Shown: in pieces, positions 11,650 to 24,504 of the stretch
Numbering within the stretch: the first letter of the stretch is position 1
How the letters are laid out: each line of letters begins with the position of its first letter
Assembly: GCA_019722365.1 (NCBI GenBank)
Contig: JADFUC010000271.1
Span: 744,001 to 808,000 of the forward strand
Direction: 5' to 3'
DNA: 64,000 bases
Source of the DNA: Lithospermum erythrorhizon
Lineage: Eukaryota; Streptophyta; Magnoliopsida; Boraginales; Boraginaceae
Made by a program: the position numbers and the translations under genes
The notes under the pieces: model-generated
The model's input: the letters and a program-made list of their open reading frames with translations, nothing else
The model's database searches: none
What the model was told of the DNA's origin: nothing

Positions 11650-12469
11650 TAGGTGTTTTTGATAACAGTTGAAAAACTTAAGTGAGTTGTTTGGAAATAG
11701 CTTTGCTATTACGCTTAGTTGATTCTTACATATATGAATCTGCCATTAAATAAATAATACTATAATGAATGGTAAATAAATAAATCTTATTAATTTAGAT
11801 TATATAAATAGTAGTATAAATATAATAATTTGATTAAATAGCAAATTCGAGTATTATAAATTGAATAGAGAAAAGAGATAAAAATTATTAAATTGAAAAT
11901 ACAAAGAATTAACAAATCCGAGTAGTATAAATATAGCAAATCCGAGTAGTATAAATATAGAAAATCCGAGTATTATAAATAGCAAAATCAAGAGTACTAA
12001 CAATACACTTTACAATATATTGAATAAAATACAAAATTAAATTGAAAATACAAAAGAGTAATAAAGAAAAATCAAAAATAATTGATTTTTTCATGTCCAT
12101 GATACAATACATTGAATAAAATAAAAATAATTAAATTGAAAAATAACACATCAGAGGCTATAAATTGAATAGAAGTGATAAAATTATTATTTGTGATAAA
12201 TTGGAGAGAAAGAAGATGTATGGAGTGAAGAAAGGAGAAAAATTATTTTTAACTTTTAGGGTTAGAATTGGGTAAGAGGAGAATTAGAGATTATTTGAGT
12301 TAAGAGTTAAAAACAAGCTAGAATTTAAGCAATTTTTTGTTAAGGATTTTGATAAGTACTTAATTTATTAAGTACTTAAATAGTCATTAACAAACAAGCT
12401 TAATAAATTAGAAATCTTGAATTAATGAATTAAGTTTAAGTACTTAATGAATTTAACAAATATCTCCTA
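11650..12469. mobile_element. Possible non-autonomous hAT-like element
   Basis: The left end TAGGTGTTTTTGATAA and the right end TTAACAAATATCTCCTA are imperfect inverted matches of the kind seen at hAT termini. Between them lies 820 bp of very AT-rich DNA with internal tandem repeats. An 8-bp target duplication should flank it, but the flanking octamers do not match, so the borders or the class may be wrong. Confidence 0.35.
11914..11985. repeat. 24-bp tandem repeat, three copies
   Basis: AAATCCGAGTAGTATAAATATAG occurs from 11,914, 11,938 and 11,962 with few changes. It lies inside the possible hAT-like element. Confidence 0.8.
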
Positions 12470-13001
12470 AATCTCATTCCACTAATTGAAGTTGATTATA
12501 TGAATACGACGTATGCAATCAATTTTATATTGGCTTATTCCTTCTGTTAAATGAGATTATGTTGTACTAATATAAAAAATTACAATGCCAAATGACTAAT
12601 GAGTGACTAGAATAGAAAATCAAATATCATAACACATACAGTAGTCAAGTTCTCCCGTATAAGCACAAATTTACAAGAGATTCATAAATTCCCAATGAAG
12701 AATAGTTGCATTAGTGTTTGTGTTGTTCCATGCTTGAGATTAGCATTATTCATGAGCAATGATATTCATTTAGCAAATTGTTTACTAGTTAAAGAGTGTG
12801 ATCCTCTGATATTCACAATTATACTTGATTAAGTTAATGATACATGTTTTGTTTCTATTTTTAAATTAATTTTAAAAATCAAACAAATCACTTGTGAATT
12901 TGTGATGATCTAAACATAATGTAAACAAAAAATATAACACATTTGACCCAGGTAACTTCCACGATAACCGTAATTGTGTAGTGTGTAAATTTAAGTTTAT
13001 T

Positions 13002-13002
<1 letters not shown>
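12470..13002. other. AT-rich intergenic DNA
   Basis: Nothing coding or structured was recognised. Confidence 0.5.

Positions 13003-13034
<32 letters not shown>
13003..13034. repeat. (TA)n microsatellite
   Basis: About 16 uninterrupted TA units. Length is likely to vary between individuals. Confidence 0.9.
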
Positions 13035-13039
<5 letters not shown>

Positions 13040-13040
<1 letters not shown>

Positions 13041-13062
13041 CTATATTAAAGGAAACTAACGG
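13040..13062 (+). mobile_element. Helitron-like 5' terminus (tentative)
   Basis: TCTATATTAAAGGAAACTAA, preceded by A, resembles plant Helitron 5' ends, which begin TC and often continue TATAYTAAA. I found no convincing hairpin plus CTRR end downstream, so this may be chance in an AT-rich context. Confidence 0.25.
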
Positions 13063-14047
13063 TATTAAATGATAACTTTAACAAATAAATTGGGTTGGAA
13101 TTGAGTTGATTACTTATTCCTATTTATCAAGTTAACAATCCAGGTATTCCGTATTTAATGTCGATATAAGCGACGCATCACAGAATGCAACATTGTCACG
13201 TACTAATAAACCGATTTTCTAATTCTTAATTATAAGATCAATCGTCCATCTGACAGACTGACACCATTCACTCTCCTACTATTATCATCTCCTTGTTTTA
13301 CGATGAATAATGGACTATTTAGATGAATAATTGGACCTACAAATAATCATCAATTAGATGCAAGGACACAATTTTGTAGTTGACTAGGTTTTGAATTTTT
13401 GTCATTGAAAGATGGTATAACTATAACTCTATAGACTATATAAGTATCGATCTCCATAAGAGAGAGCCAATCTAATGTAATCTTCCTAGATCCTAATGTC
13501 CTAACCTCTTCTGATCTGAATATATCTAAATTTGAAATTTAGTACTCCGTAATTTATTATCACTCTGGCCCATTATTTATAAGATTATTAGTTAGCCTGA
13601 TAGGCTGATACATGCACATATATATAATTCAACACCACATGGTCTAAAGGCTAAAGCTACTAGTATTACGTAGTAATATAACATAATCATCTGATCTTTG
13701 TTGGAAATCATAAACAAATAAAACAAGAGCACGTCTGATGTTATCTTTAGTTAAAAATGAAATTTACTGTGGCCCAAGTCCACTAAATAATAAACCTCTG
13801 CCCATCTTTTCCTTTTTTTGTCATAGACCGTCTATGTTTTACTTAGCATGATATATTACTCGTTACACTTTATTAATATCATAACATATTATATGTATGA
13901 TTTATTTTAAAAATTGAAATAAGACCTGATTATTTTAATAATATGTAACACAAATTATCATATAAAATATAATATATAATTCGGCTTAGTTTTTAATCCG
14001 GGCAAAGAGGATGGTTAGTAAACAATAGTCAACTCCATGATCAAGAC
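13063..14047. other. Intergenic DNA downstream of the bHLH locus
   Basis: AT-rich and without gene signals. It would contain the 3' flank of the bHLH gene on the minus strand. Confidence 0.5.
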
Positions 14048-14984
14048 TTATGAAATTGAAACACCCTTTTTAACGGAAGCTTCAGCCGTGCCGTTAGCCA
14101 CTACGGTGGCTGATTGAACGGACAATACCGACACGTTTGGAGAAGACGGTCCACCGGCCTCGGCACCACCGTTGGATCCAAGCAGTGGGCTCCTGGATGA
14201 ATGACACGTGGCAGTGGAAATAGCAGTAGCCAAAGAAATGGGCATGAGGCAAAGACCTTTGCCCTGGAGGTGTGCGGCGACCCATGTCTTCCATTAACTT
14301 AGCCACTTGATGCTCCGTTACCGTCGTGGTTTTGCCGTTGTTAGATGGCGACGCCGTTAGTGTCCCTTTAGGTCTTCCTCCATCTCCTCCAACCTTTTAA
14401 TATTCATTCATTTTAAGGACAAAAACAAAGAATACCCATTAATTAAACGAGAAAAAACAAGCTAATGAGTCAAGAAAAAACAAAGTCAAAAAAGGAAAAA
14501 ATGAACAACAAATTAAAAAAGGCATTAAGATCATTGGTGGATAAGGTAGGGGGGTGGGGAGTTATTTGAGGAAATAAAGGAATCTTCAAAGATGGGCACG
14601 CGTGGTACTTTATTTTTTGTCATCTAGGAACAAGCTTTTGGGGTTGGAATGGTTGGTTTCTCTAAGCTAAGAAAATATTAAGCGTCCTTTTACTAGTAAT
14701 AGAATTGACATTTCTTCTTTTCTTATCTTCTTTTTGTGATGGCTTTTTAGATATAAAAAAAAAAAAGCTTAAGCGTTTGCTACATAGTGTTTTTTGTTAC
14801 ATGACTATGAAATACATTTTGTAATTAGAGGGATAATTATTACCTGAGAAGATATATCAGCAACGGGGGGTGCAACAGCTCCAGCACCGCCCAATCTACT
14901 CATACTAAGAACCTGATCACATTGCAATGGTCAAGGATTAAGTTAACACATTAACGTAATGGTGATACGAAAATAGATGGAAAG

Positions 14985-15033
14985 AAGATGGATGAATTTC
15001 ACATGATCGATGATGTAACATTGAAGCCTTAAT
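14985..15033 (-). pseudogene. Decayed bHLH helix-2 exon piece
   Basis: On the minus strand AAGGCTTCAATGTTA gives KASML, the start of helix 2 in this family. About 13 bases then stand where the family needs 18 for DEIIDY, which shifts the frame. GTGAAATTC (VKF) is still recognisable. The later LQLQVK part is not preserved. Confidence 0.6.
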
Positions 15034-15609
15034 ATGTCTGTCATTCATATATATCGGCCAATATATGTTTGAAGTCAAATTTACATCTTCTTTTTAATCT
15101 ATATATCTAATAATGCCAAAATGTAGCATTGACAAATAGACAAGGCTTTAAATAGACAAAATTAGATATAGCATCAACAATGTGGTGCAATAAATCTAGT
15201 ATTTATTTATATAGTTAGGTGTCATGATATGAAAAAGATAGAGTTGAACATGAAAAGTGAAAATGTTGTCTAGTCGTCTCTAGTATTTTAACCAACGGAA
15301 CCACTAAATTAAAATGAATATTATTGTGTCATGAGAATTTTGGGATGAATTTTTTATAATCGGAAAATCAGATTTTTTTTTTGGAAAAAAATGAATTTTA
15401 ACTCAAAGTGGGATTGTGGCTTTATGGGAAGTGGAATTAAATGAAATAACAAATTGAATTTTGATAAATGTCTTCTTTTTACAAGCAAAAAAAATTGAAG
15501 AATGAAAAAGCCTAATATTCATAATTTAAATATTAGATAATTAAAATACTGATGTAAAAACGTCTTGTAATATACAAATTCCAATTATAAAAAGCATTTA
15601 ATGTCTGTC
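15034..15609. mobile_element. Insertion in the bHLH loop exon with 9-bp direct repeats
   Basis: ATGTCTGTC stands at 15,034-15,042 and again at 15,601-15,609. On the gene strand the copies follow NANK and precede the KASM codons, so one copy is expected in an undisturbed gene. The 558 bp between them (15,043-15,600) are AT-rich and have no GT donor at the gene-side edge. A 9-bp target duplication is typical of Mutator-like elements, but I see no inverted ends. The alternative is an ancestral intron at this place (some bHLH genes have one after the loop Lys) that was later rearranged. Confidence 0.5.
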
Positions 15610-17161
15610 TTGTTAGCATTGGGAACTAGCTCTTGAAGAGCCTTCATTCTCTCGGCAATCCTCTCTCTGCGTAACTGCTCACATTTTTATCGGAAAATAA
15701 AATTAAACCATGATACGTAAAAAACAAAAAATTAAAACTAAAAGTAAGAAAATACAAAGTTTCAATTCTACTGAGAGTGAGAGTGCCTTAATAGAATCTA
15801 CTTATAGCGTGATATGTATAGGGTACAACCAAATTATTATTTATTTGTTATTCTAATAAATATTTTAAACAATTTATTTATATACATTTGTAGCAAACGT
15901 TGATGATCAAGTAATTTTTTATTCCTTATTCTACATACTAGATATAAAACCAATACTGAAAAGAGATAAAAGTTCATTTACTCATATATCATCTTTTTGC
16001 CAATATAAGAGTATCATTGGATTTGATTTTAATAATAACTTTTTATTTTTCATAATATATTAAAAATTAATTGATAGTAAAATACTCCCTATTAATACTA
16101 AAAAAAGAAAATAACAATTAAAATAAATATAAAATTGATTGATAATACGTACTCGTTCAGCTATGCTATGAGGATCAGTCGCTTGACCCCTGCGTGCCCT
16201 AATTCTCGGTTGCCTTGGCTGAGTAGGCGCACCTGAACCTCCACGAGCTCCGGTGGATCCACTTGGTGGCGGCGCCGGGTTCATCGCCACCGATGCTGTT
16301 GCTCCTAAATTTTGTCCCTGCATATATAAATTTAAGCATTAATTATGCAATCCTTGTAACAAAATCATGTGGAGCAATTAATATGGACTATATAATAATA
16401 ATACAAGTAAGGTTTACCTGAAGAGTATTAAAATGCTGAGGTTGAGTAGCAATTTGACTAAGGGATCCTCCGAATCCATTGAAAATAGGTTGAACAGAAC
16501 TGTCGTTTGCCTACAATTAATGTTCATTAAATCAATAAAATCATTTATACTCGGCAATTAAGACATTAATTGTAGCCGACAATACTACAAGTAAAACAAC
16601 AACAATCATGCTAGCTCCAATTCAATTTAAATTGATATACAAAAAATAGTGTATAATTTATTTATATTTACTAGAATTATAAATAAAATTTAATTGATCT
16701 GATATGAAACGTCAACTAAAATAAAATGAATTTAGTACGAAATAACAAACACACGAAATTGGATTTAGTACGAAATAACAACACACGGAAATGCATACAA
16801 GATTTGTCGATTTAAAGGTGGAGGATGATCCATCAACACCACCGTTTTGGTCACCGTCACCGAGTCTCATCGGTGGTGGTGGTGGCCGGAAACGAGGGTG
16901 TTGAAGCATTAAAGCTTTGGCACCACCATTGATCTGGTGGTTACGGAACTTGGTAGCTAATTGCGATTGGTCATCAAAATGGTATTGTTGATGCTCATCA
17001 GAAAGGTCTAGCCAAGGTGAAGAAGCATTATTGATTGAAGAAAGCATTTGTTCAAGGAAATCATCATGAGATGATGTTGGATCAAAAGGCAACTGGAATT
17101 GTTGATGGCTTAAAAGAGTATTCATTTCTTGGCTACTATTGATATTATTACTAGGTTGCAT

Positions 17162-17330
17162 TTCTAGTTCAATATAGACTTTGAACTAAATAAAGTGATG
17201 ATGAGCTAGGAATTAATATGGACTCTTTTATAGTGGGAAAAGAGAGGATATAGAAACAGATTGAGAGGAGAAGATTGAGGTATCATGTTGTGTGTTGTGC
17301 TTCGAGTTCGGGAATATATATAACAAAATA
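17162..17330 (-). promoter_or_regulatory. Upstream region of the bHLH locus with TATA-like stretch
   Basis: On the minus strand a TTATATATATTCCC sequence lies at about 17,310-17,324, roughly 155 bp upstream of the ATG. It is a reasonable TATA position for a short leader. Whether it still drives transcription is unknown. Confidence 0.4.
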
Positions 17331-20280
17331 CAGAAACCTCACTACTTAGGAATGTTAAACTTGTTTTGTTTAGTTTATTTAATTTTTAGGGTATTATAAT
17401 TAGGAGTTTCTATATGTACTCTAATGGTTAAAACTAAGAATAAAATAACATTCCAAAACATACAAGAAATGTACTTAACAAAATCTTTCCATATCAAATT
17501 TTATATGCAACTTTTCTATCAATTATTTTTTTTACTTTATTGGCATCTTGACAAATGCCCTTAGACACATATTACAAAACTCATATTTTTAACTAGGACT
17601 TAATTGAATGAGTAACATGCACATGTTAACTTAATTCCTAAAATTATGGGAAATAACTTACCGGAAATAAAACATTTATCTCTCTCAAATGAATTTAGCT
17701 AAATTCTAGACATTGCTTATCAATTTGAAGTCTTGAATTATATTATTGGTATATTCATCTAGTCGATATATTTTCTTCCACATATCTATTGACCATATAA
17801 TGCAATGCAAGATAATTAATAAGAAAATATGAGTTATAATTTGGTATAAAATGATCCAAATCGTCCGATACAATTACCTTAGCAATCTGGATCTCTAGCA
17901 AATTATTAGTCCGAATACCCCGTATGAGAGTATTTTGATTCAAGGCATTTATTACCATCGGAATCATGATATTTCCTTAATATATTTTCGCGACATTTGT
18001 GCATGGTCGCAATTAATCATGCTCCATTCCCGATGTTGATGAGTTCATTTGTAAGTAAAAGTTGCTTCTGGCCATTAAATACTTATTCAGATCATTGGCC
18101 AGAAGTGTATAAGCGGATTATGGATCGAAAAATAAACTAGTAGAAAATATAATTGAGATGTGCGGGTTTGTCATGACTGGGACATAAACACAGTAATATA
18201 TACTGCCTCTATTTCAAGGAAGACCACTCAATTTATTTGTTAAATTATCAAAAATGGAAAATAAGTTGAAATTATATTTTTTGTATATTTTCCCCAATAT
18301 GAATTAAATTTTTGTAGAGAGTTAAATAAATAAAAGAATCAAAACTACAAGAGGGACCTTATCAAAGTTTATCTAAAAAAATTCCAATTTTAAACATGAA
18401 ATTGGATTATTGATCCTCTACCCTAGTACAGTAGTACTTATTCATACCAAACACTCCACACTTTATCTATTTGTTTTTAAATGACCCAATTAGTAACGAA
18501 TAATTCATTGGCATAATCGGTTGTAGTTTTATGTCCAGATACATACATTGCTCTCAGTACAGAGACGATATTCTTTGTACAATATACAGATATCGAGTAC
18601 AAAAAATCATCTTGATCCGATTTGATTAGATAGCAAAGCTATAATAAAATCTCACCCTGCCTAGCATATATATATGCATATATAACCTCCCAATAGCTAC
18701 TTCATGGTAGCATTTCGAATGCAAAATTTAAATCATGTTCATTTTATGTCATTTAGTGCTATTAGTATATATATTATACATATATAGGTTTCTTTTGTGT
18801 TATAGATATGTTTTCACTCCTCATTCATTTATAAACGTAAGGTAATGATTCTCATCATAATTTATGATTTCCCAAATTATGTTCACAATGTTAAAAAAAT
18901 AAGGAACATTGGTATTATTTAAATAATGTAGCCTTTATTGATTTTATTACTTATAAACCCAATTAGAAAGAATCGTATCGGTAACACCCACAGAGTAATC
19001 AAAACCCTGAATTTTAGATAATTAGTTGCCTGCCAACTTACTTGTTGCAATTTCAGAATTGATATATCGAGGATTCTTGATTTTTTTTATTAGTAATGGA
19101 GATCGATTAAGCCCCACTCAAGAAACCCTAGTTTTAAAATAGAATGTTTGCAGGATCAAGTCACAGACTTACTAATTATAGAGATCTGAGTCATTATAAA
19201 ATTCAATTGCAAAACCAAATTATACATTGTTAACATTTTAATTGAGTGTATGCCGTATATTTTGAGCATATTCGATAAGCTTGAGATCATTAATAATGAG
19301 CTCTCACTAATTGTTGTCCTGAAATAATAGGAAATAAGTCAACACGGGATTATTAAGATTATATTACTCCCTAATTTCGTTTAATAGATATTTTATATTT
19401 CCGAGGCAAAACTTTAACACAAAAAATTTAATATTATAAAAATACTTTTTGAATAAGAATTTAATTCAATTTTATAGTTAAAACTTGTGACACAAGATAG
19501 AACATAAAACGTCAATCAAATGGCATTATAACTTTGGTGAAGTGGTTGGATATATATTCGGTAAAGGTTTTCGATGGTTTCATCCCATCGCTATGCATAG
19601 ACAACCCATAATCGATCGACTTTCTACTGTGCGTTTTACAAATAATGAAAAGAAATTTATACAAATAAATATTATGCAATATATTTAATAAGTACTTTTT
19701 AACAATATTAAAATGGTAAAATTACAAAAGTTATGAAACAATAATACCTCTTACTGTTGAAAAAACGAAAAGTTTGATGGTGTGAATGCACAACTATGCT
19801 TTACATGTGACCGCTTATATGACTAAGGTCTTCCTTTTAAAGGAAAACGTCAATTATATTGAATCGTAGTAAGATTACATAGTATTACAAATTATGAATA
19901 TAGATATTGAGTATTATAAATAACGAATACAAAAATTACTAATTACAGACAGCTAGAGTAAGTGGTATAAAGAAACTTGAATAAAATGTCTTCAACAAAA
20001 ACAAAACTCGGGACCTATTTATAAAAGTTTATGTCAAATATTACCCGACTATTGAGTCATCTACTAAAATTTAACAATTGAGTACTTACCTGTGGGCTGT
20101 GGCCTATGGCTGTGCGGCTAAGGCTCACTATAGCTGGAATAACAATGATGTAAACCAGATAATCTAACATAAAAAAAGAAAACCCAAAAAGACACTTAGA
20201 AATGAAAAACAAAACCCAAAAAGACACTTTGAAATTAAATAAGAACCCAAACATTCAAGTTTAAACTCCAAACCCAACTC
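17331..20280. other. Long intergenic stretch without recognised genes
   Basis: AT-rich DNA with short frames only (for example 70 codons at 17,755-17,967, minus). A partial MITE-like end (ACTCCCTAATTTCGTTTAATAG) occurs near 19,366, but no partner end was found. Confidence 0.5.
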
Positions 20281-20720
20281 CTAGGCCCAGATAATTAAAA
20301 TGGGAGGTGCTAACTATTGGGCCCTTTATGGAGAAAGGCAACTAATCACCTACATGAAACACATACTTCTTCCTAAACGTAATACATCAGACAGGGCCTC
20401 GGTGGGCCATTCGGGGCCAGGAGCATCTGATCGGTTCAAGTCGACCCACGACCCCCGATTCGTTAACTAGTGGTCCGATGGGGCTTTGAGGATTGGGCGA
20501 TACAACCTTCAGTTAGAGCAGCTCGATATTCCGGTGGTGTCGGCGGGCGATTCGAGACACATTAGCGATGAGTACCGGATTTCATAAGCGGTGCTGCGTT
20601 CCCCGATATTAATAGGAATTTTAAATTTATAAACATGATGCAGATTCAGTAAAACGCTCGCGTTTATAGCGAGAAAAATCTCTGAGGAATTCATTCCGCA
20701 AATCTGGCATTCGAGAACAT
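20281..20720 (-). mobile_element. GC-rich retroelement-like remnant
   Basis: A GC-rich island in AT-rich DNA, with a 61-codon minus-strand frame (20,509-20,694) starting MNSSEIFLAINASVLL and a region with many CpG/TpG differences, as seen in methylated and decayed LTRs. There is no LTR pair, primer site or domain. The class is therefore open. Confidence 0.25.
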
Positions 20721-23700
20721 GTCATGACATTCACAACATGTCAAACATATCAAACTATTGAGAAATAACATATTAAAATGTACGACAAACATAGTTAATA
20801 AGCAACACTAGTAACATAAACATTATTCAAACTTCGACGTACGATAATAATCTAAACTGAAGCAACCGAGTTCAGCATACTTAAGAAATGTAAATAGTTC
20901 AAACGTGAAGTACATAAATAAAAACATTGTTAAACAAAACACTTGTAACATCATTCATATGAATATGAAAAACACATTCATTCATGTGTTAGCAGTATCC
21001 TTCTTGTGTCGAGGTCGAGGCGTCGTCGAAATTCGGTAGAGGAGGTGGGGCATCGTTGGGGTCTCGGCTGAGCTTAGGAAAATGTTGTGAGATCCTGCGA
21101 ATGCGCCCGGGACATCCCGCATATGGATCTCATCGGCGTCATATCGTTGTCATCATCTCCCTGCTTTTGTCTCGCCCATCGCGTCAGCGTTCTTGCCTTG
21201 ACCCAGTTATCTCCCGTCTTCGTCCGTTCACTCGTTCTTAAATGATATGTTCTCCTCATTTCTTTAAAGTATCAACTAGGAACTCATGGTTTCAACATCG
21301 ATCCTACCGATTGTTGCGAGGGTGGATGCTTTTATTAATTTGAGAAAATGGATAGATGTTCTCCCGGCCCTTGAGTATAGTACCATACATTGGGCCGCGC
21401 CAAGAACACATCCATTGAAATTCCAAAGAAACTTTATTATACAACCTCTTCAATTGTTCATAAATCTCCCCGGCTTAGAGCCTTGGCGTCCTGCTCCACA
21501 TGAATAAACTTCAAATTTAGCAATTGAAGCTTTCTACCCATCGGACCCTTATTAACCTCGACTAACGACATTCTAAAAACGGGGACATTTTTACGTTCCT
21601 GTAAAATGGGATAGGATCATTGCCATATTGTAGAGCCTTATTTACATGATGAAATAATGTTATAGGACAATTTAGGGTGTAAATATCATTCAAGGCGCCC
21701 AGTAAGCGAACATTTGTATTAGCTAAGTTAAATGGCTTGACTAGTAGTGAAACAAAATCTGGGATAGCTTGTTTTATGGGCCAATTCTCGCCACCCACAG
21801 TCGGATAATTCTCAATGTCCTGGCTAAGTCCCGTGATGTGCAGTCATAAAAAAATTCACTTTTAAAATCCTCGTTCATAAGAGTTTTGAATGTTTAGGCA
21901 TGGGATTCGTAAAGTAGTACGAGATCGGTATTACTCGGGATTAACGACATTTGAATCCGTTTAGTGGCATGCATCCGTCGCAATGATTAAAGAAAGAACT
22001 ACGTTACAATTTCGTGTTTTGATCCTATAAGCCAAAATACTAAGAAAAACATTTTTGCGGTTTGGTGTCGATAGTTCATATTTCTCATTATCTTTAGTGA
22101 TCGATAGTTCCCCGTTTACCCTACTTGCGTTTTTTTCCATGATAGAGTACTCTTACAATTTAAACAAGTTGTCATTTTAACTTCGCGGTCTCCATGAAAG
22201 GCTCTTTCCAAATCCATGAAGTTTTTTCCTTTCATTAGTAAATGTCAAGTAACTTAGATTGAGGTGTCTTGGGTAGTTCATCCATACAATTATACGTCAT
22301 ACAAATTAGCATGTCATTAGGCCATCTAGCTATCACTTTGAATATTTTTACGAGATTACGTTTTGATGTCGTTAATTTAGAAGAACAAATATGTCGCAAT
22401 TCTAAAAATTTGTGGGTATGCAGGAGATGGAGCAAGTAATATTTTTGTTAGCGAACAAGCCTACAACGAAAAAGAATCTTTAGACTTGAAACCAAACAAG
22501 TAATGAATATTACAATTGTAGAAAGTGATTGTTGTTGCTTTGAGATTGCTTAAGAATGATTGTCTTGCTGAGAAATGAAGGGAGGTGTTTACTCGCTTTT
22601 ATGAAATTTCTTAAATTTGTGAGTTATGAGAAATGAAGGATGGTATTGCGAGGGGCCGGCATTAGTGCAGTTTAAGATAAATGGTCCCTCACGGAATTTA
22701 ACCTGGAAAGCTGAGTGAGCTTTGTGATTTGTGAACTTGTATAAGTTGATACTTATGGTTTGTGAACTTGTGATTATTAAACATGAAAAATGGTCTATTT
22801 ATAGATCAAGAAAAAATATTTTGCACATTTCTGATACAAGCAGTATGCTTTTAAATGAAAGCAATGCCGATAAAGAATTGTAACGGATAGTTAGCATTTC
22901 TTTACGGCTTTACGTGTTACCGTTTGGATGGAGGCAGTACCACGTTAATGTTCTTGACTACTTTATGAAATTTTATGATCGAGGCAACGTTAGTTTCCAA
23001 TTTCTTTTTTTTATGAAATTGTATGATCACAGAATTTCTGTTGATTGAGACGATATAGATTTGTTCCAAATAGGATATAATTTACTAGAGTGATGGTGTA
23101 GTCGAGGGTTATGTGTCGGCTTGCCCGAAAAAATCGAGATATTTCTGCTCTAGCCGGCTTTTACTACAGTTGTCTTTTAGTTAAAGGGTATGTATTGAGA
23201 ATTTGTATCTTATTTAATCATTCTTATGTAATGTCACTGCCCGTAAGGTAATATTCGAAAAAAGTTAGCCCAAAAGTATGGCCAAAATTTAACAAATGTA
23301 CATACTGTCGATAATTACATGATCTATTAACAGGTGTCAGCAAATATCGAGTCGTCAAGAGACTTCAGTATGACTAACTAAATTAATAATATCAATGATA
23401 TTTTTTATTTGTATTATTCATTTAACATTTGGGCATACCGGGTCATTAGACCACTCGTAGGGTAATTGTACGAGGTTGTGCTTATTATATATTAACAAGT
23501 AAATTTGCTTCAATAAAGCACACACGAAATAGTATCAAAAGGTATTAAATGACTATTTTGCCTAATAAAATCTTTCAAAACCTTCGTTACAGATAAGAGA
23601 GGGTAAATAGTAATTTCATATTTATTTTGGATTGTTTGGTGTTGACACTTGTGTTCCAATAAAACTCGTTTACAGCAATATAAATATTCTAACAATGTGG

Positions 23701-24504
23701 TAGGTCAAGCTTCTCAAATCTCATTAGTTTAAGAATGAGGCTGCTGAACGTCGGAGGCAAGCATCTCTCGCCATTTCTCAGCCGATGATCTCAGAAATAA
23801 ATAAGTGGAGGCGGTGATGATTGTTTATATGAAACAGACGTAGAGCATAGCCATGGTATTTGGTAAGGCAGCTCAGAAGGTCTGTGAAAATTATATTTTC
23901 ATATGGCAACTGTTGCTTGCACCCATATGGTTATGCTTTTGTCTGAGTAAAGGCGAATCTGAGCCTCCTTTTATTTCTCCATTTTTTTACATATGTCGAG
24001 TTTGGCATATGAAAATAATTATATGATGTTATCGAGTCAGATTGGAGTGGTTACCTGTTATCGGGTAGATATTTTATCCGTTACTGATCAATTTACCATT
24101 AAAACTATAAAATGCTACGAATTGGAGTTTTAACAGGATATATATTTTATCAAATTACCGTTTGGATATCGAACAATACTTTTTATCCGAGTTAGACTCA
24201 ATAATATGGTTACCTGGCTGCACAGGTTGTTGCCTTCTTGGAAGATTGAGACATAATAACATTATGAATATAATCTAAACTAGGAAATAATACGTTTTGA
24301 TTGGGGATGAATGAGCTTGAAATATAATAAAAATAGTATTCAATTACTACAGTTTTGAGGATCGACAAGTGCGAAATTATTTATTAACCCCAAAACAAGC
24401 ATGCCTAGACAAAGGAAGAAACATTAATTCAATAAAGTTGTTTGTACAAAGTTTTACTGTTTTAATCAAGTAACTAATCAGGCTAAAATTTTCTGGACCG
24501 TATT
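20721..24504. other. Intergenic, uncharacterised
   Basis: The part from 21,000 to 22,450 is again GC-richer and holds several frames of 60-78 codons on both strands (for example 21,562-21,798 minus and 22,235-22,435 minus) that match nothing I recognise. It could be a decayed transposon or captured gene. From 22,450 to 24,500 I see only AT-rich spacer and a small inverted repeat at 23,533-23,622. Confidence 0.4.
23533..23622. repeat. Small inverted-repeat element
   Basis: ATTAAATGACTATTTTGCC at the left is roughly the reverse complement of GGGTAAATAGTAATTTCAT at the right, with about 50 bp between. Similar arms occur at 38,437-38,516 and inside the long inverted repeats at 54,886-56,531. Confidence 0.5.

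Larger units (their letters stand above)
14048..17161 (-). pseudogene. LRL-type bHLH transcription factor, apparently broken
   Basis: By sequence this is a relative of LJRHL1-LIKE factors (Arabidopsis bHLH66/69/82), nuclear regulators of root-hair growth. Exons read on the minus strand: 17161-16799 (acidic N-terminus with DDFLEQMLSS), 16510-16418, 16317-16153 (ending in the basic region RRGQATDPHSIAER), 15674-15601 ([18 protein letters not shown], helix 1 and loop), 14912-14844 (VLSMSRLGGAGAV) and 14393-14048 (C-terminal part with [13 protein letters not shown] and [10 protein letters not shown]). Splice sites agree in phase 0 for exons 1-4. The loop/helix-2 coding part is split by a 558-bp segment flanked by GACAGACAT. 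Its second half (about 15,042-14,985) has a 5-bp loss, and the last exon changes frame near 14,268-14,282. Read straight, the product stops after about 236 codons without helix 2, so it could not dimerise. An assembly error is the alternative for the frameshift. Confidence 0.8.

Noticed and set aside
15043..15600. Reading the bHLH insertion as a normal intron
   Set aside because: The exon continues through the TD codons with no GT donor before an in-frame stop, and the same nine bases recur on the far side.
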